64,000 bases of DNA from CAWUEZ02 sp963921355 (GCA_963921355.3 OZ001190.1:744001-808000); one strand, 5' to 3'. Positions 43,158-52,533 are shown, numbered from the stretch's first letter. Made by a program: numbers and translations. The notes: generated by a model not told the origin, from the sequence alone.

Positions 43158-43793
43158 TCACACTCCGTCTTTGGATGTCTCGTCTTTGGGATCCGGCGCG
43201 GGTTTAGCCGGTTTGGGAGGCGGTGGGAACACAGCGTGGGCAACGCGGCTCATGTACCGGCTCTCATCGTCCTTGACCAGATCGCCGACGTCGCGCGCGA
43301 CGGCGTCGAGCAGGCGCTCCAGCCACGCCGTCCGCTCGACCTTGGCAAAATCCGACAGCACGTAACCGTGCACCCGATCCTTGTCACCGGGATGGCCGAT
43401 CCCCAGTCGGACCCGCCGGTAGTTCTTGTCGATGTGGCGGTCGATGTCGCGGATGCCGTTGTGGCCGCCCGACCCGCCACCACGCTTCAAGCGCATCTTG
43501 CCGGGCGCCAGGTCGAGTTCGTCGTAGAACACCGTCACCGCGTCGATCGGCAGTTTGAAGAACCGGACCGCCTCTCCGACAGACCGGCCGCTCTCATTCA
43601 TATAAGTCATCGGCTTGAGGACGAGCACCTTCACACCGGCTATCACCCCTTCGCTGGCCAGGCCCTGGAAGCGACTGCGCCAGGGACCGAAACCGTGCTG
43701 TCGCACGATCTCGTCGACCGCCAGAAAGCCGATGTTGTGGCGGTTGTTCTCGTATTTCGGTCCTGGATTGCCGAGTCCTGCGAACAACAGCAT
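43158..43793 (-). CDS. pth: Peptidyl-tRNA hydrolase
   Basis: 211 residues from the ATG at 43793; the frame stays open upstream but the family starts at LLFAGLGNPGPKYENNRHN, with catalytic H19. FYDELDLAPGKMRLKRGGG and GGHNGIRDID are core motifs. It releases tRNA from stalled peptidyl-tRNA. It is slightly long because of a Pro/Lys-rich C-terminal tail after AVFPPPPKPAK. It lies between rplY and ychF. Confidence 0.95.
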   Translation of the reverse strand: MLLFAGLGNPGPKYENNRHNIGFLAVDEIVRQHGFGPWRSRFQGLASEGVIAGVKVLVLKPMTYMNESGRSVGEAVRFFKLPIDAVTVFYDELDLAPGKMRLKRGGGSGGHNGIRDIDRHIDKNYRRVRLGIGHPGDKDRVHGYVLSDFAKVERTAWLERLLDAVARDVGDLVKDDESRYMSRVAHAVFPPPPKPAKPAPDPKDETSKDGV

Positions 43794-43916
43794 CAGCGTG
43801 GGATCCCGATGGAGATGGAACGCGTCAGTTCCGGCACGGGCTTCCATTCCGAAACATGGCGACGCCCGCAGCCGGGGCTGCGGGCGTCAGGGTCGTCAGG
43901 GCTGAGAGATCTGGTC

Positions 43917-44591
43917 TCAGCCCGCGTCTTCGTCCTCGCTCGCCTCGTCGGCGGCTTCTTCGCCGGCCTCTTCGGCTTTGGCCTCTTCGGCCGCCGCGGT
44001 CTCTTCGGCAGCCTCGTCGGCCACCACGGTCGGTGCCGCGATCGTGGCGACCGTGAAGTCACGATCGTCGATCGTCGGGGTTGCGCCTTCCGGCAGGTTG
44101 ACTGCCGAAATGTGGAGGGAGTCGCCGATGTCGAGACCCGACAGGTCGACTGTCAGCTTCTCGGGGATGGCGTCGGCCCGGCAGCTCATTTCGACCGTGT
44201 AGCGGACCACGTTCAGCACGCCGCCGCGGCGCAGGCCCGGCGAGTCGTCTTCGTTCACGAATTCGACCGGAACGTCGACCGTCAGCTGGCTGGTCGCCGA
44301 TACCCGAAGGAAGTCAACATGCCAGGCGGTGTCGGTCACCGGATGCTGCTGCAGGTCGCGGGGCAGGACCCGGTGGTCCTTGCCATCGACCTTGAGGTCG
44401 AGCAGCTGCGAGAAGAACCCGGGCTTGCTCAGGAGCTTGGTCAGTTCCCGAAGCTCAATCGAAATCGGGAGTGGATCTTTCTTGTCGCCGTAGATTACGG
44501 CGGGGACGAACCCCTCGCGACGCGTCGCCCGGGCGGACCCCTTACCGACCCGGTCGCGCGTGCGGGCGTTCAACGTCGAAACGTCCGACAT
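43917..44591 (-). CDS. rplY: 50S ribosomal protein L25 (general stress protein Ctc type)
   Basis: 224 residues with GAGGAG before the ATG at 44591. The N-terminal 5S-rRNA-binding domain (RDRVGKGSARATRREGFVPA, VIYGDKK) is followed by the TL5/Ctc beta domain (VEFVNEDDSPGLRRGGVLN). The last 35 residues are an acidic Ala/Glu tail (AEEAKAEEAGEEAADEASED), typical of long L25 forms. Confidence 0.95.
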   Translation of the reverse strand: MSDVSTLNARTRDRVGKGSARATRREGFVPAVIYGDKKDPLPISIELRELTKLLSKPGFFSQLLDLKVDGKDHRVLPRDLQQHPVTDTAWHVDFLRVSATSQLTVDVPVEFVNEDDSPGLRRGGVLNVVRYTVEMSCRADAIPEKLTVDLSGLDIGDSLHISAVNLPEGATPTIDDRDFTVATIAAPTVVADEAAEETAAAEEAKAEEAGEEAADEASEDEDAG

Positions 44592-44750
44592 GCGCTTTCT
44601 CCTCATAAGAGAGCCCGGCCTCCAGGGGTGCCGGGCGGATAGGGCGCGGTTCATACCCCAGACGCAGGGAAATGACCAGCGGAATCGGGCCCCAGTCGCG
44701 CGATTCCGGGGGTGTCCGGATGGGTTGCGGGTCGGGAACTTCTGAGGGGG

Positions 44751-45698
44751 CTAGTTGAACAGGGTCGAAACCGAGCGTTCCTCGCTGATCCGCTGGATCG
44801 CTTCGCCGAGCAGCGGCGCCACCGTCAGCTTGCGGATGTTGTGCGCGACCCGAACGGCCTCAGTGGTCTGGATGGAATCAGTGGCCACAAGGGATGTCAG
44901 CGGCGAGGACGTGACCCGCGCCACCGCACCCCCGGACAGTACACCGTGGGTGATGTAGGCATCGGCCGAGGTCGCGCCCGCCTCGATCAGCGCCTCGGCG
45001 GCGTTGCACAGCGTGCCGCCGCTGTCGACGATGTCGTCGACCAGGACGCAGCGGCGGCCGTCGACGGCGCCGATGATGTTCATCACCTCTGAAACGCCGG
45101 CGCGCTCGCGCCGCTTGTCGATGATCGCCAGATCCGCCTCGATCCGCCGGGCGATGGCCCGGGCCCGGACGACACCGCCCACATCAGGGGAAACGATCAC
45201 CAGCGGTTCATCGCCGTATCGCGCCTTGATGTCCTCGATAAACACCGGGGCTGCGAACAGGTTGTCCGTCGGGATGTCGAAGAAGCCCTGAATCTGGCCG
45301 GCATGCAGGTCAATGGTGAGAACCCTGTCCGCGCCGGCCTTGGTGATGAGGTTGGCGACCAGCTTCGCCGAAATCGGCGTCCGCGGGCCGGACTTGCGAT
45401 CCTGGCGCGCGTATCCGAAATAGGGGATGACGGCCGTCACCCGGCGCGCCGACCCGCGGCGAAGCGCGTCCAGCGTGACCAGCAGTTCCATCAGGTTGTC
45501 GTTGGCGGGATAGCTCGTCGACTGGATGACGAACACGTCCTCGCCGCGGACGTTCTCCTGGATTTCGACGAACACCTCCATGTCGGAGAACCGTCGAACG
45601 TCAGCCTTCGTCATCGGGAGGTTCAGATAAGCGGAAATGGCCTCGGCCAGGGGCCTGTTTGAGTTGCAGGCCAGGATCTTCGGGGCGCGTGTCGACAT
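44751..45698 (-). CDS. prs: Ribose-phosphate pyrophosphokinase
   Basis: 315 residues, standard length. FSDMEVFVEIQENVRGEDVF, the regulatory flexible region YARQDRKSGPRTPISAK, and the PRPP-binding CVLVDDIVDSGGTLC are present. It makes PRPP from ribose 5-phosphate and ATP for nucleotide, His and Trp synthesis. It lies upstream of rplY on the same strand with a 159-base gap. Confidence 0.96.
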   Translation of the reverse strand: MSTRAPKILACNSNRPLAEAISAYLNLPMTKADVRRFSDMEVFVEIQENVRGEDVFVIQSTSYPANDNLMELLVTLDALRRGSARRVTAVIPYFGYARQDRKSGPRTPISAKLVANLITKAGADRVLTIDLHAGQIQGFFDIPTDNLFAAPVFIEDIKARYGDEPLVIVSPDVGGVVRARAIARRIEADLAIIDKRRERAGVSEVMNIIGAVDGRRCVLVDDIVDSGGTLCNAAEALIEAGATSADAYITHGVLSGGAVARVTSSPLTSLVATDSIQTTEAVRVAHNIRKLTVAPLLGEAIQRISEERSVSTLFN

Positions 45699-45803
45699 GT
45701 ACGGACCGAATTGGTAGCGACGGCGGCATCGCGAGAGGAGTCTGCCGGGGCGCGGGGACCTTACCCAGCGGCCTTGAGAGCCGCAAGTTAGAAGTCGGTT
45801 TCG

Positions 45804-46436
45804 TTACGATGGGGCCTGTTCCCGGCCGGTTCCCGGCCCGGATAGGAAGCTGTTCGCCAGTTCCTCCGCCCGCGCCAGATAGCCGTCCAGCGCCTTCATG
45901 GTTGCCGCCATGTCGTCGCTGTCATCCCCGCGCCAGACTCGAAGGGTTGCCAGCCAGACCACGGCCAGGCCCTTCACCTTGAGCGGGCCGATCGGCGGTG
46001 CCGCCCGTTCGCCCACGGCCTCGAGCGTGCGTGCCATCGATCGCCCGAGACTGGGCAGAGTGGCCAGCGCGGTCGCCGGGTCCCGCGGCAGTCCGTCCAG
46101 GATTGCGGTATAGGCTGGCCGGTCGGCCGCCAGCACGTCGAGTCTGGCCATCAGCGCCTCGAACAGGCGGTCGCGAACCGGGATCTCCGGGTCGGTGGCG
46201 TCTTCGTCCAGACCCTCGCACATCCCAGCGTCGACCCGGTCGGCGATGCAGGCCAGCAATCCGGCCTTGCATCGCACCGTTCGGCGCGCGGCGAGGCGAT
46301 CCAGGCCGGCGCGCTCGGCGGCACTGGCAACCGTCACCGCCGACCAGCCGCTTTCGGCGGCGATCTCGAGGGCAGCGCGCGCCAGCAGGTCAGAGGCCGC
46401 AGGCGTGGTGTCGGGAGGTGTTTCGGTTTCGCTCAT
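45804..46436 (-). CDS. TetR-like protein with COQ9-type C-terminus
   Basis: 210 residues. The N-terminal helices (ALEIAAESGWSAVTVASAAERAGLD) form a TetR-like helix-turn-helix with an altered recognition helix (RLAARRTVRCKAG). The C-terminal end (VWLATLRVWRGDDSDDMAAT, MKALDGYLARAEELA) matches the COQ9/RpsU-associated family, lipid-binding relatives of TetR that assist ubiquinone synthesis. Either a regulator or a COQ9-like accessory protein is possible. DNA binding is doubtful because the recognition helix is not typical. Confidence 0.6.
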   Translation of the reverse strand: MSETETPPDTTPAASDLLARAALEIAAESGWSAVTVASAAERAGLDRLAARRTVRCKAGLLACIADRVDAGMCEGLDEDATDPEIPVRDRLFEALMARLDVLAADRPAYTAILDGLPRDPATALATLPSLGRSMARTLEAVGERAAPPIGPLKVKGLAVVWLATLRVWRGDDSDDMAATMKALDGYLARAEELANSFLSGPGTGREQAPS

Positions 46437-46503
46437 GGCCTTGGATATGGACGCAGCGGGGACGCCATCAAGTCCGGTGCACTCTGTCGCCCCGAGATGG
46501 CCG

Positions 46504-47322
46504 TCAGCCGGCGAGTTCCTTGGATCGGGCGGTCGCCGCCGCGATCGCCCGGTCGAAGATCGGCTGGATTCCGGATTGTGGATCCATCAGCACCTTGAGC
46601 GCCTCCGCCGTCGTCCCGCCGGGGCTGGTGACGTTGATCCTCAACTGCGCGGCGGGTTCGCTCGACTGGCGAGCCAGCTCGCCGGACCCGGAAACCGTCG
46701 CGCGGGCGAGGCGCATCGCGAACTCCTCGGGCAGTCCCGACCGGACCCCCGCCGCCGCCAGCGCCTCAATCAGGAGAAAGACGTAGGCCGGGCCGCCACC
46801 CGACAGCGCGGTGACCGCATCGATCCAGCTTTCGTCGTCGGCTTCGACGGCTTCTCCTACCGCTTCCAGTAGCCGATGGGCCTGCGCCTTCTGGTCCGGC
46901 GTGACGGTTCCATTGGCAACGTAGGCCGTAATCCCCCGGCCGACGGCCGCTGGTGTGTTCGGCATGGCCCGGACAATCGGGGTTGATGCGCCGAGCCGGT
47001 CCTCGAAGTAGCTGAGCGGTTTGCCGGCGGCGATCGACAGGAAATAGGCCCCCGTTGCCGCCAGGGGCGCCAAGGGAACCAACGCGTCGTCCATCGTCTG
47101 CGGCTTGACGGCAAGCACGACGGCTGCCGGGTGCAGGTCGCCGGGCAGGTCTTCCGCCCGGGCATGGGTCATGACCCCCGCCCGAGCGGCGAGGTCCCCC
47201 ATGGAGGCCGCGTGGGGCTCGACGACATGGACACCGCCGGCTGCCTCTTCGGTGTCGAGCCAGCCGGCCAGCATCGCGCCGCCCATCTTGCCGCAGCCGA
47301 TGAGCACGAGGGGGCGGGTCAT
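46504..47322 (-). CDS. proC: Pyrroline-5-carboxylate reductase
   Basis: 272 residues from the ATG at 47322. The NADP site is VLIGCGKMGGAMLAGWL. MPNTPAAVGRGITAYVAN and the C-terminal LRINVTSPGGTTAEAL (substrate-binding signature) are complete. It performs the last step of proline synthesis. The gene begins four bases after the stop of the YbjN gene. Confidence 0.95.
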   Translation of the reverse strand: MTRPLVLIGCGKMGGAMLAGWLDTEEAAGGVHVVEPHAASMGDLAARAGVMTHARAEDLPGDLHPAAVVLAVKPQTMDDALVPLAPLAATGAYFLSIAAGKPLSYFEDRLGASTPIVRAMPNTPAAVGRGITAYVANGTVTPDQKAQAHRLLEAVGEAVEADDESWIDAVTALSGGGPAYVFLLIEALAAAGVRSGLPEEFAMRLARATVSGSGELARQSSEPAAQLRINVTSPGGTTAEALKVLMDPQSGIQPIFDRAIAAATARSKELAG

Positions 47323-47326
47323 AGGG

Positions 47327-47830
47327 TCATGCCTCTCCGGCGACGTCCAACATGGAAGCGGCGACCGCCTCTTCCGCCGACTTGCCACCCCAGATCACGA
47401 ACTGGAATGCCGGGAAGAACCGCTCGGCCTCGTTCAGCGCGACCTCCACCAGATCCTCCATCTGCTCGACGGAAACGCCGCCGGCGCCTCGGGTGAGCAT
47501 GGTGTGGCGATACATCGGCGTGCCGTCATCGGACGACAGATCGAAGTGTCCGAGCCAGAGTTTTTCGTTCAGCAGGGCCAGGAGAACACTCACCTCACGG
47601 CGTTTTTCAACCGGAACCCGGCTCTCGAGAAGGCACGAGAAATGCAGGGCGCCCATGTCCTCCTGCCAGAGGAAGTACAGGCGATAGTCGCACCACCGAC
47701 CGGAGATCTCCACGGCGAGTTCATCAAGGCTGGCCCGGTCAAAGGCCCAGTCATTGGCTCCAACCAACTCCTCAAGCAGATCCAGCGGGTTCTGATGGAC
47801 AACGGCAGTGTCGACATAGGTAACCGACAT
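47327..47830 (-). CDS. YbjN domain-containing protein
   Basis: 167 residues. YRLYFLWQEDMGALHFSCLL, ALLNEKLWLGHFDLSSDDG and VSVEQMEDLVEVALNEAERF match alphaproteobacterial YbjN-like proteins, which have the type III secretion-chaperone fold. They have a putative sensory-transduction role but no fixed biochemical function. The gene heads an operon with proC. Its 309-base upstream gap carries an unusual cluster of GANTC sites. Confidence 0.8.
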   Translation of the reverse strand: MSVTYVDTAVVHQNPLDLLEELVGANDWAFDRASLDELAVEISGRWCDYRLYFLWQEDMGALHFSCLLESRVPVEKRREVSVLLALLNEKLWLGHFDLSSDDGTPMYRHTMLTRGAGGVSVEQMEDLVEVALNEAERFFPAFQFVIWGGKSAEEAVAASMLDVAGEA

Positions 47831-48139
47831 GTCGGGTGCTTCCCCCTTTGGCGCGCGGGCCGGCGCGTCGGGGCGGCCGGGAGAGGGCGACTGGCCGACG
47901 GGCTAGGTCTGGCCGGCCACATCTTGTGGTGTAGGCCGCCGAATCACCACGAGCACTAGAGTCACAAACTGGACTCAGCGGTTCAACACTAGATTTTGTG
48001 GTTCACGCGAGATTCATGCCTAGGATTAGCAATTCCGGTGAACGCTTTGAAATCCAGAGAGAATTGGGATCGGGAAATGTGACCGTTCGGTTTCACCGAT
48101 CCCGACGTGATTCTGCGACTCGCTGTCGGAGGGCGCGAA
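47831..48139. promoter_or_regulatory. 309-base intergenic region with six GANTC (CcrM-type) sites
   Basis: No gene is seen. GANTC sequences occur at 47941, 47959, 47972, 48011, 48109 and 48117; about one is expected by chance in this length. In Alphaproteobacteria GANTC is methylated by CcrM and read by GcrA at cell-cycle promoters. Two sites 13 bases apart lie about 130 bases upstream of the YbjN start. The right-hand pair lies near the 3' end of ubiK. Confidence 0.5.
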
Positions 48140-48544
48140 TCACTCGTCCTTGCCCGGCGTTTCCTCGCTCTTGCGGGACCGCCCGGTGCTGCGCCGCGCC
48201 GTTGTCGCACCCCGCCGCCGGTCGCCGGTTGCGGCCTTGCGTTTCGGGGCGGTCTTGGCCCGGGCGCTCTTGGCCGAGGCCGTCTTCGCCGGCGCGCTGT
48301 CGGCGAGTTTGGCCTCCAGTTCCTTGACCCGGGCTTCGAGCGCGTCCTGTGCCTGACGTGCCTTGGCCGCCATGGCTTCAACCGCTTCGAACTCCTCGCG
48401 GGTGACAAGGTCGCGGTCGGCGATGAACCGTTCGAACTGCTGATTCACCAGCTGCTGGACTTCGGTGCGCACCCCCGACGCGGCGCTGAGCGCGCCATTG
48501 GCCATGCGGGCCAGATCATCGAACAGACGACTTCGCGTTTGCAT
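48140..48544 (-). CDS. ubiK: UbiK/BMFP-type accessory factor
   Basis: 134 residues from the ATG at 48544, with AGAGG upstream. The N-terminal amphipathic LFDDLARMANGALSAASG and coiled coil (RDLVTREEFEAVEAMAAKAR, LEARVKELEAKL) match the BMFP/UbiK family, which aids aerobic ubiquinone synthesis and associates with membranes. The Ala/Lys/Arg-rich tail (AKTAPKRKAATGDRRRG) is longer than in E. coli. It is divergent from hldD. Confidence 0.75.
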   Translation of the reverse strand: MQTRSRLFDDLARMANGALSAASGVRTEVQQLVNQQFERFIADRDLVTREEFEAVEAMAAKARQAQDALEARVKELEAKLADSAPAKTASAKSARAKTAPKRKAATGDRRRGATTARRSTGRSRKSEETPGKDE

Positions 48545-48734
48545 TTGCACACCTCTGTTTTTTTTGGATATGTCACCGACCGTCACGCCGATCAAGGATC
48601 TGTGCGTTGGTGCGTCCGGCCGCCGCGTAGCGGAGCCGGCGACTGACCGCGCTGACTGGTGTAGCTTTGCGCGGCGTCGGGGTTCGCTGGATCCCGGGCT
48701 GTGACGAGACGGCAACGAAGGGGCGGCCATCGCC

Positions 48735-49718
48735 ATGATCATTGTCACCGGTGGAGCCGGGTTCATCGGCTCCAATCTCGTTGCCGGACTGGAAGAAGCC
48801 ATCGGCGGCGACATCGTGGTCGTCGACCGGCTTGGAACCGGTGACAAATGGCGCAACATCGCCAAGCGTGAGCTCGCCGAACTGGTTGAGCCGGACGGGC
48901 TTTTCGACCTCCTGGAACGTCACCGCGGCGACGTTGAGGCGATCTTTCATCTCGGCGCGATCTCGTCGACAACCGAGACCGATGCCGACCTGATCGTGCG
49001 CGAAAACCTGACACTGCCGATGCGGCTATGGCACTGGTGCGCCGAGAACCGCACGCGGCTGATCTATGCGTCTTCAGCGGCAAGCTACGGGGATGGCAGT
49101 GACGGTTTCGACGACGACATGCGTCCGGAGGCGCTGGCGACGCTTCGGCCGTTGAATCCGTATGGCTGGTCGAAACATCTGTTCGATCGCCGCGCGGTCC
49201 GTCTGGCGGCCAGCGGCGTGCATCCGCCCCAGTGGGCCGGCCTGAAGTTCTTCAACGTCTATGGCCCGAATGAGTACCACAAGGGATCGATGAAAAGCGT
49301 GGTCGCTCAGATCACGCCGAAGATCCTGGCTGGCGAGACGGCGAAGCTCTTCAAGTCCCACCATCCCGACTACGCGGATGGCGGCCAGCTTCGGGATTTC
49401 GTCTATGTCGACGATTGCGTGCGGGTCATGCTCTGGCTGCTCGAGACACCAAGGGTGAACGGCCTGTTCAACCTCGGGACCGGGGCGGCCCGCAGCTTCG
49501 CCGACCTGGCCCATGCGGTCTTCGCGGCCCTCGGCCAGGATCCTCGGATCGACTACATCGACATGCCCGAGGCGATTCGGGACCGCTACCAGTACTTCAC
49601 CCAAGCGCGCATGGAACGGCTGCGGGAAACCGGGTATCCGGGACAGTTCACGCCCCTGGAAGAGGGTGTGCGCCGCTATGTGAAAGGCTTCCTGACCAGC
49701 GACGACCCTTATCGATAG
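48735..49718 (+). CDS. hldD: ADP-L-glycero-D-manno-heptose 6-epimerase
   Basis: 327-residue extended SDR protein. The NADP-binding N-terminus is IIVTGGAGFIGSNL, the YxxxK motif is in NPYGWSKHLFD, and the substrate region is FFNVYGPNEYHKGSMKSVV, diagnostic of HldD/RfaD. It makes the final ADP-heptose used in LPS inner core. The rest of the heptose pathway (gmhA, hldE) lies 21 kb away. It heads a run with lgt, midA and pgeF. Confidence 0.95.
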   Translation: MIIVTGGAGFIGSNLVAGLEEAIGGDIVVVDRLGTGDKWRNIAKRELAELVEPDGLFDLLERHRGDVEAIFHLGAISSTTETDADLIVRENLTLPMRLWHWCAENRTRLIYASSAASYGDGSDGFDDDMRPEALATLRPLNPYGWSKHLFDRRAVRLAASGVHPPQWAGLKFFNVYGPNEYHKGSMKSVVAQITPKILAGETAKLFKSHHPDYADGGQLRDFVYVDDCVRVMLWLLETPRVNGLFNLGTGAARSFADLAHAVFAALGQDPRIDYIDMPEAIRDRYQYFTQARMERLRETGYPGQFTPLEEGVRRYVKGFLTSDDPYR

Positions 49719-49724
49719 GCGCCG

Positions 49725-50573
49725 ATGCTCTCTGTCCTGACTCCCGCTGCCGCGGTGCTGCCCGCGATCCCGTTCCCTGCCATCGACCCGGTGATCGTCT
49801 CTATCGGGCCGTTTGCCATCCGCTGGTATGCCCTGGCCTACATCGCGGGCATTTTGCTGGGCTGGCGCTATGCCCTATGGCTCGCCCGGCGACAGCCGAT
49901 CTATTTCGAAGCCAAGCTGTTCGACGACCTGGTGCTGTACGCCACGCTCGGCATCGTCATCGGCGGGCGGCTCGGCTACGCGTTGTTCTACAACCCGGCC
50001 TACTATCTCACTCACCCGCTGGAGATCCTCATGGTCTGGCAGGGTGGCATGGCCTTCCATGGCGGCCTGCTGGGGGTGGTGGTCGCGGTCATCCTGTTCG
50101 CCCAGCGGGTCGGGGCGCCGATGCTGGCGGTCGGCGACATCGTCGCGGCCGCAGCGCCGATCGGTCTGCTGTTCGGGCGGCTGGCGAACTTCATCAACGG
50201 TGAGCTGTTTGGCCGGGTCGCCTCGGATGTCCCCTGGGCCATGGTGTTTCCCAATGGCGGTCCAGAGCCGCGTCATCCCTCGCAACTCTATGAGGCGATC
50301 CTGGAAGGCGCGGTGCTGTTCGTCATCCTGTGGCTGCTGGCCCGCCAACCGTCGATCCGCGCCCGGCCGGGGATCGTGATCGGGGCCTTCTTCATCGGGT
50401 ACGGTGCTTTTCGGTCGATCGTCGAATTCTTCCGAGAGCCGGATGCCCATATCGGCTTCCTGGTCTCGTTCGTGACCATGGGACAGCTGCTCAGCCTGCC
50501 GATGATCGTGTTCGGCCTCTGGATGATCGGCCGGGCGCTGGCCCGTCCCCCGCAAGCCACGGACCGGCGGTGA
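49725..50573 (+). CDS. lgt: Prolipoprotein diacylglyceryl transferase
   Basis: 282 residues with about seven membrane helices. The Lgt signature is GRLANFINGELFGR (catalytic Arg/Asn region), and the conserved HGGLLG precedes it. RHPSQLYEAILEG completes the family pattern. It attaches diacylglycerol to the lipobox cysteine of prolipoproteins in the inner membrane. It starts six bases after hldD. Its stop overlaps the next start (GTGA). Confidence 0.96.
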   Translation: MLSVLTPAAAVLPAIPFPAIDPVIVSIGPFAIRWYALAYIAGILLGWRYALWLARRQPIYFEAKLFDDLVLYATLGIVIGGRLGYALFYNPAYYLTHPLEILMVWQGGMAFHGGLLGVVVAVILFAQRVGAPMLAVGDIVAAAAPIGLLFGRLANFINGELFGRVASDVPWAMVFPNGGPEPRHPSQLYEAILEGAVLFVILWLLARQPSIRARPGIVIGAFFIGYGAFRSIVEFFREPDAHIGFLVSFVTMGQLLSLPMIVFGLWMIGRALARPPQATDRR

Positions 50574-51667
50574 GCCTGACGGACCACCTGCGCCGCCGGA
50601 TCGCGGTCGAAGGTCCGCTGTCGGTCCAGGACGTGATGGCGGATGCCCTGACCCATCCGACCTTCGGCTACTACGCCACACGCGATCCGTTCGGCGTCTC
50701 GGGCGACTTCATCACCGCCCCCGAGATCAGCCAGATGTTCGGCGAACTGATCGGTCTGTGGGCGGCGGTGGTCTGGCAGCAGATCGGCGCCCCCGCCAAG
50801 GTCCGTCTCGTCGAGCTCGGCCCGGGCCGTGGAACTCTTATGGCCGATGCCATGCGGGCCGCCGGCGCCTTGCCGGATTTCACGGCCGCGACCGAAATCC
50901 ATCTGGTCGAGGTGAGCGCGACCCTTCGCTCCCTGCAGGCCCGGGCCCTGGAAGGCTTCGCACCCACCTGGCACGCCGACCTTTCGACGGTGCCGGACGG
51001 TCCGACGATCGTGATCGCCAATGAGTTCTTCGATGCGCTGCCGATCCTGCAGTTGGTGCGCGCGCCGGGAGCCTGGTGCGAGCGGCGGTTGGCCATGCAC
51101 CCTGAATCCGGTGACATGGCCTGGGTGGTGTCGGCCCGGCCGGCGCCGCAGGGCGTTCTGGTGGACCAGGCGGTGACAACGGCTGCCGCCCCTGGTGACG
51201 TTGCGGAACTCTGCCCCGCCGGTCTGTCCATCGCCCGGGAAATCGCGCGCCGACTGGTCGATCATGGTGGTGCTGCCGTGGTCGTCGACTACGGCTACGC
51301 GCCGAGTGCCCCCGGCGACACGTTGCAGGCGGTGCGTGGACATCAGCCCGTCCCGGTTCTCGAGACCCTCGGAGCGGCGGACCTCACGTCCCATGTCGAC
51401 TTCGCGGCTCTGGGCCGCGTCGTGTCGCAGGCGGGCGGGTGCGTCTTCGGGCCGACGACCCAGGCGCAGTTTCTGACGGCTCTTGGCATCGACGCTCGGG
51501 CCGACCGGCTGATGGCCGGTGCCGATGCACCGACCCAGGAGACGATCGCCGGCGCCAAGGCCCGCTTGATCGGTCCCGACGAAATGGGCACCCTGTTCAA
51601 GGTTGCCGCCTGGACAGGCCCAGGCGCGCCGGCGCCCCCCGGTTTCGAAAGCGGGCTCGCCGGCTGA
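50570..51667 (+). CDS. SAM-dependent methyltransferase, MidA/NDUFAF7 family
   Basis: 365 residues from a GTG that overlaps the lgt stop by four bases. TFGYYATRDPFGVSGDFITA is the MidA N-terminal signature. VRLVELGPGRGTLMADAMRA is the SAM site, followed by VIANEFFDALPILQL. The mitochondrial relative NDUFAF7 methylates an arginine of a complex I subunit. A bacterial target is plausible but unproven. pgeF follows after 30 bases. Confidence 0.88.
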   Translation: MSLTDHLRRRIAVEGPLSVQDVMADALTHPTFGYYATRDPFGVSGDFITAPEISQMFGELIGLWAAVVWQQIGAPAKVRLVELGPGRGTLMADAMRAAGALPDFTAATEIHLVEVSATLRSLQARALEGFAPTWHADLSTVPDGPTIVIANEFFDALPILQLVRAPGAWCERRLAMHPESGDMAWVVSARPAPQGVLVDQAVTTAAAPGDVAELCPAGLSIAREIARRLVDHGGAAVVVDYGYAPSAPGDTLQAVRGHQPVPVLETLGAADLTSHVDFAALGRVVSQAGGCVFGPTTQAQFLTALGIDARADRLMAGADAPTQETIAGAKARLIGPDEMGTLFKVAAWTGPGAPAPPGFESGLAG

Positions 51668-51697
51668 TCCTCGAGTCCAGACGGTGAGATCGACCCG

Positions 51698-52462
51698 TTG
51701 ATCCAGATCGACAGCTTTGATGAGAACGGCGTCGTCCACGCGTTCTTCACGCGCCGGGGCGGGGTGAGCGGCGGTCTGTACACGTCGTTGAACTGCGGAC
51801 TCGGCTCGGGTGATGACAGATCCATGGTCACGGCCAACCGGGCGCGCGCCGTAGCCGCGCTCGACCTGCCGCCGGGTGTGTTGTTCACGAATCATCAGAC
51901 CCACTCCAGCGCCGTCGCTTTGATCGACGAGGACTCCACGCCGGATGAGAAGCGGGAGGCGGATGCCCTGGTCACGGTGCGCCGGGGCGTGGTGCTGGGC
52001 GTATTGGCGGCCGATTGTGCGCCGGTCCTGTTCGCCGCACCCCAGGATGGGGTCGTGGCGGCGGCCCATGCAGGTTGGCGGGGCGCGCTTGGCGGGGTCT
52101 GTGAAGCGACCGTCGACGCGATGATCGACCTCGGCGTGCGCCCCGACGGGATCAAGGCGGCGGTCGGCCCCTGTATCGGAGTCGCATCCTACGAGGTCGG
52201 CCCCGAGTTTCCGGCCCCGTTCCTGGAACAGGAAGCGGCCAATGGCCGGTTCTTCGAGCGTGCGACGCGCGACGGGCACTTCATGTTCGACCTCTCAGGC
52301 TATGTGGTCTCCCGCCTGTCGCGCCTCGGGCTCGGCGAGGTCTTGCGGTTGGACGGCGACACCTGCCAGGACGAGGCCAACTTCTTCAGCTACCGCCGCT
52401 CGCGCCAGCGCGGCGAACGCGACTACGGACGGCAGTTATCGGCGATCTCGCTCGGCCCCTAG
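51698..52462 (+). CDS. pgeF: Peptidoglycan editing factor PgeF (laccase-domain protein)
   Basis: 254 residues with a probable TTG start at 51698. The copper/zinc-type active site residues lie in FTNHQTHS, AADCAPVLFA and AAHAGWRGALGG, the conserved Cys and His of the family, with a C-terminal DANFFSYRR-like EANFFSYRRS. Family members hydrolyse misincorporated muramyl-peptide linkages or deaminate purine nucleosides. It is often found near midA and lgt. Confidence 0.9.
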   Translation: MIQIDSFDENGVVHAFFTRRGGVSGGLYTSLNCGLGSGDDRSMVTANRARAVAALDLPPGVLFTNHQTHSSAVALIDEDSTPDEKREADALVTVRRGVVLGVLAADCAPVLFAAPQDGVVAAAHAGWRGALGGVCEATVDAMIDLGVRPDGIKAAVGPCIGVASYEVGPEFPAPFLEQEAANGRFFERATRDGHFMFDLSGYVVSRLSRLGLGEVLRLDGDTCQDEANFFSYRRSRQRGERDYGRQLSAISLGP

Positions 52463-52533
52463 AACCGTCCACCGTTCAGGGTTCGGGGCCACCTCAGGCA
52501 AGCGGTCGCAGGAGAACGGTCAGGGAGAGGGGC

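Noticed and set aside
50288..52279. Minus-strand frame of 663 codons
   Set aside because: It is antisense to lgt, midA and pgeF, all of which carry family motifs on the plus strand.
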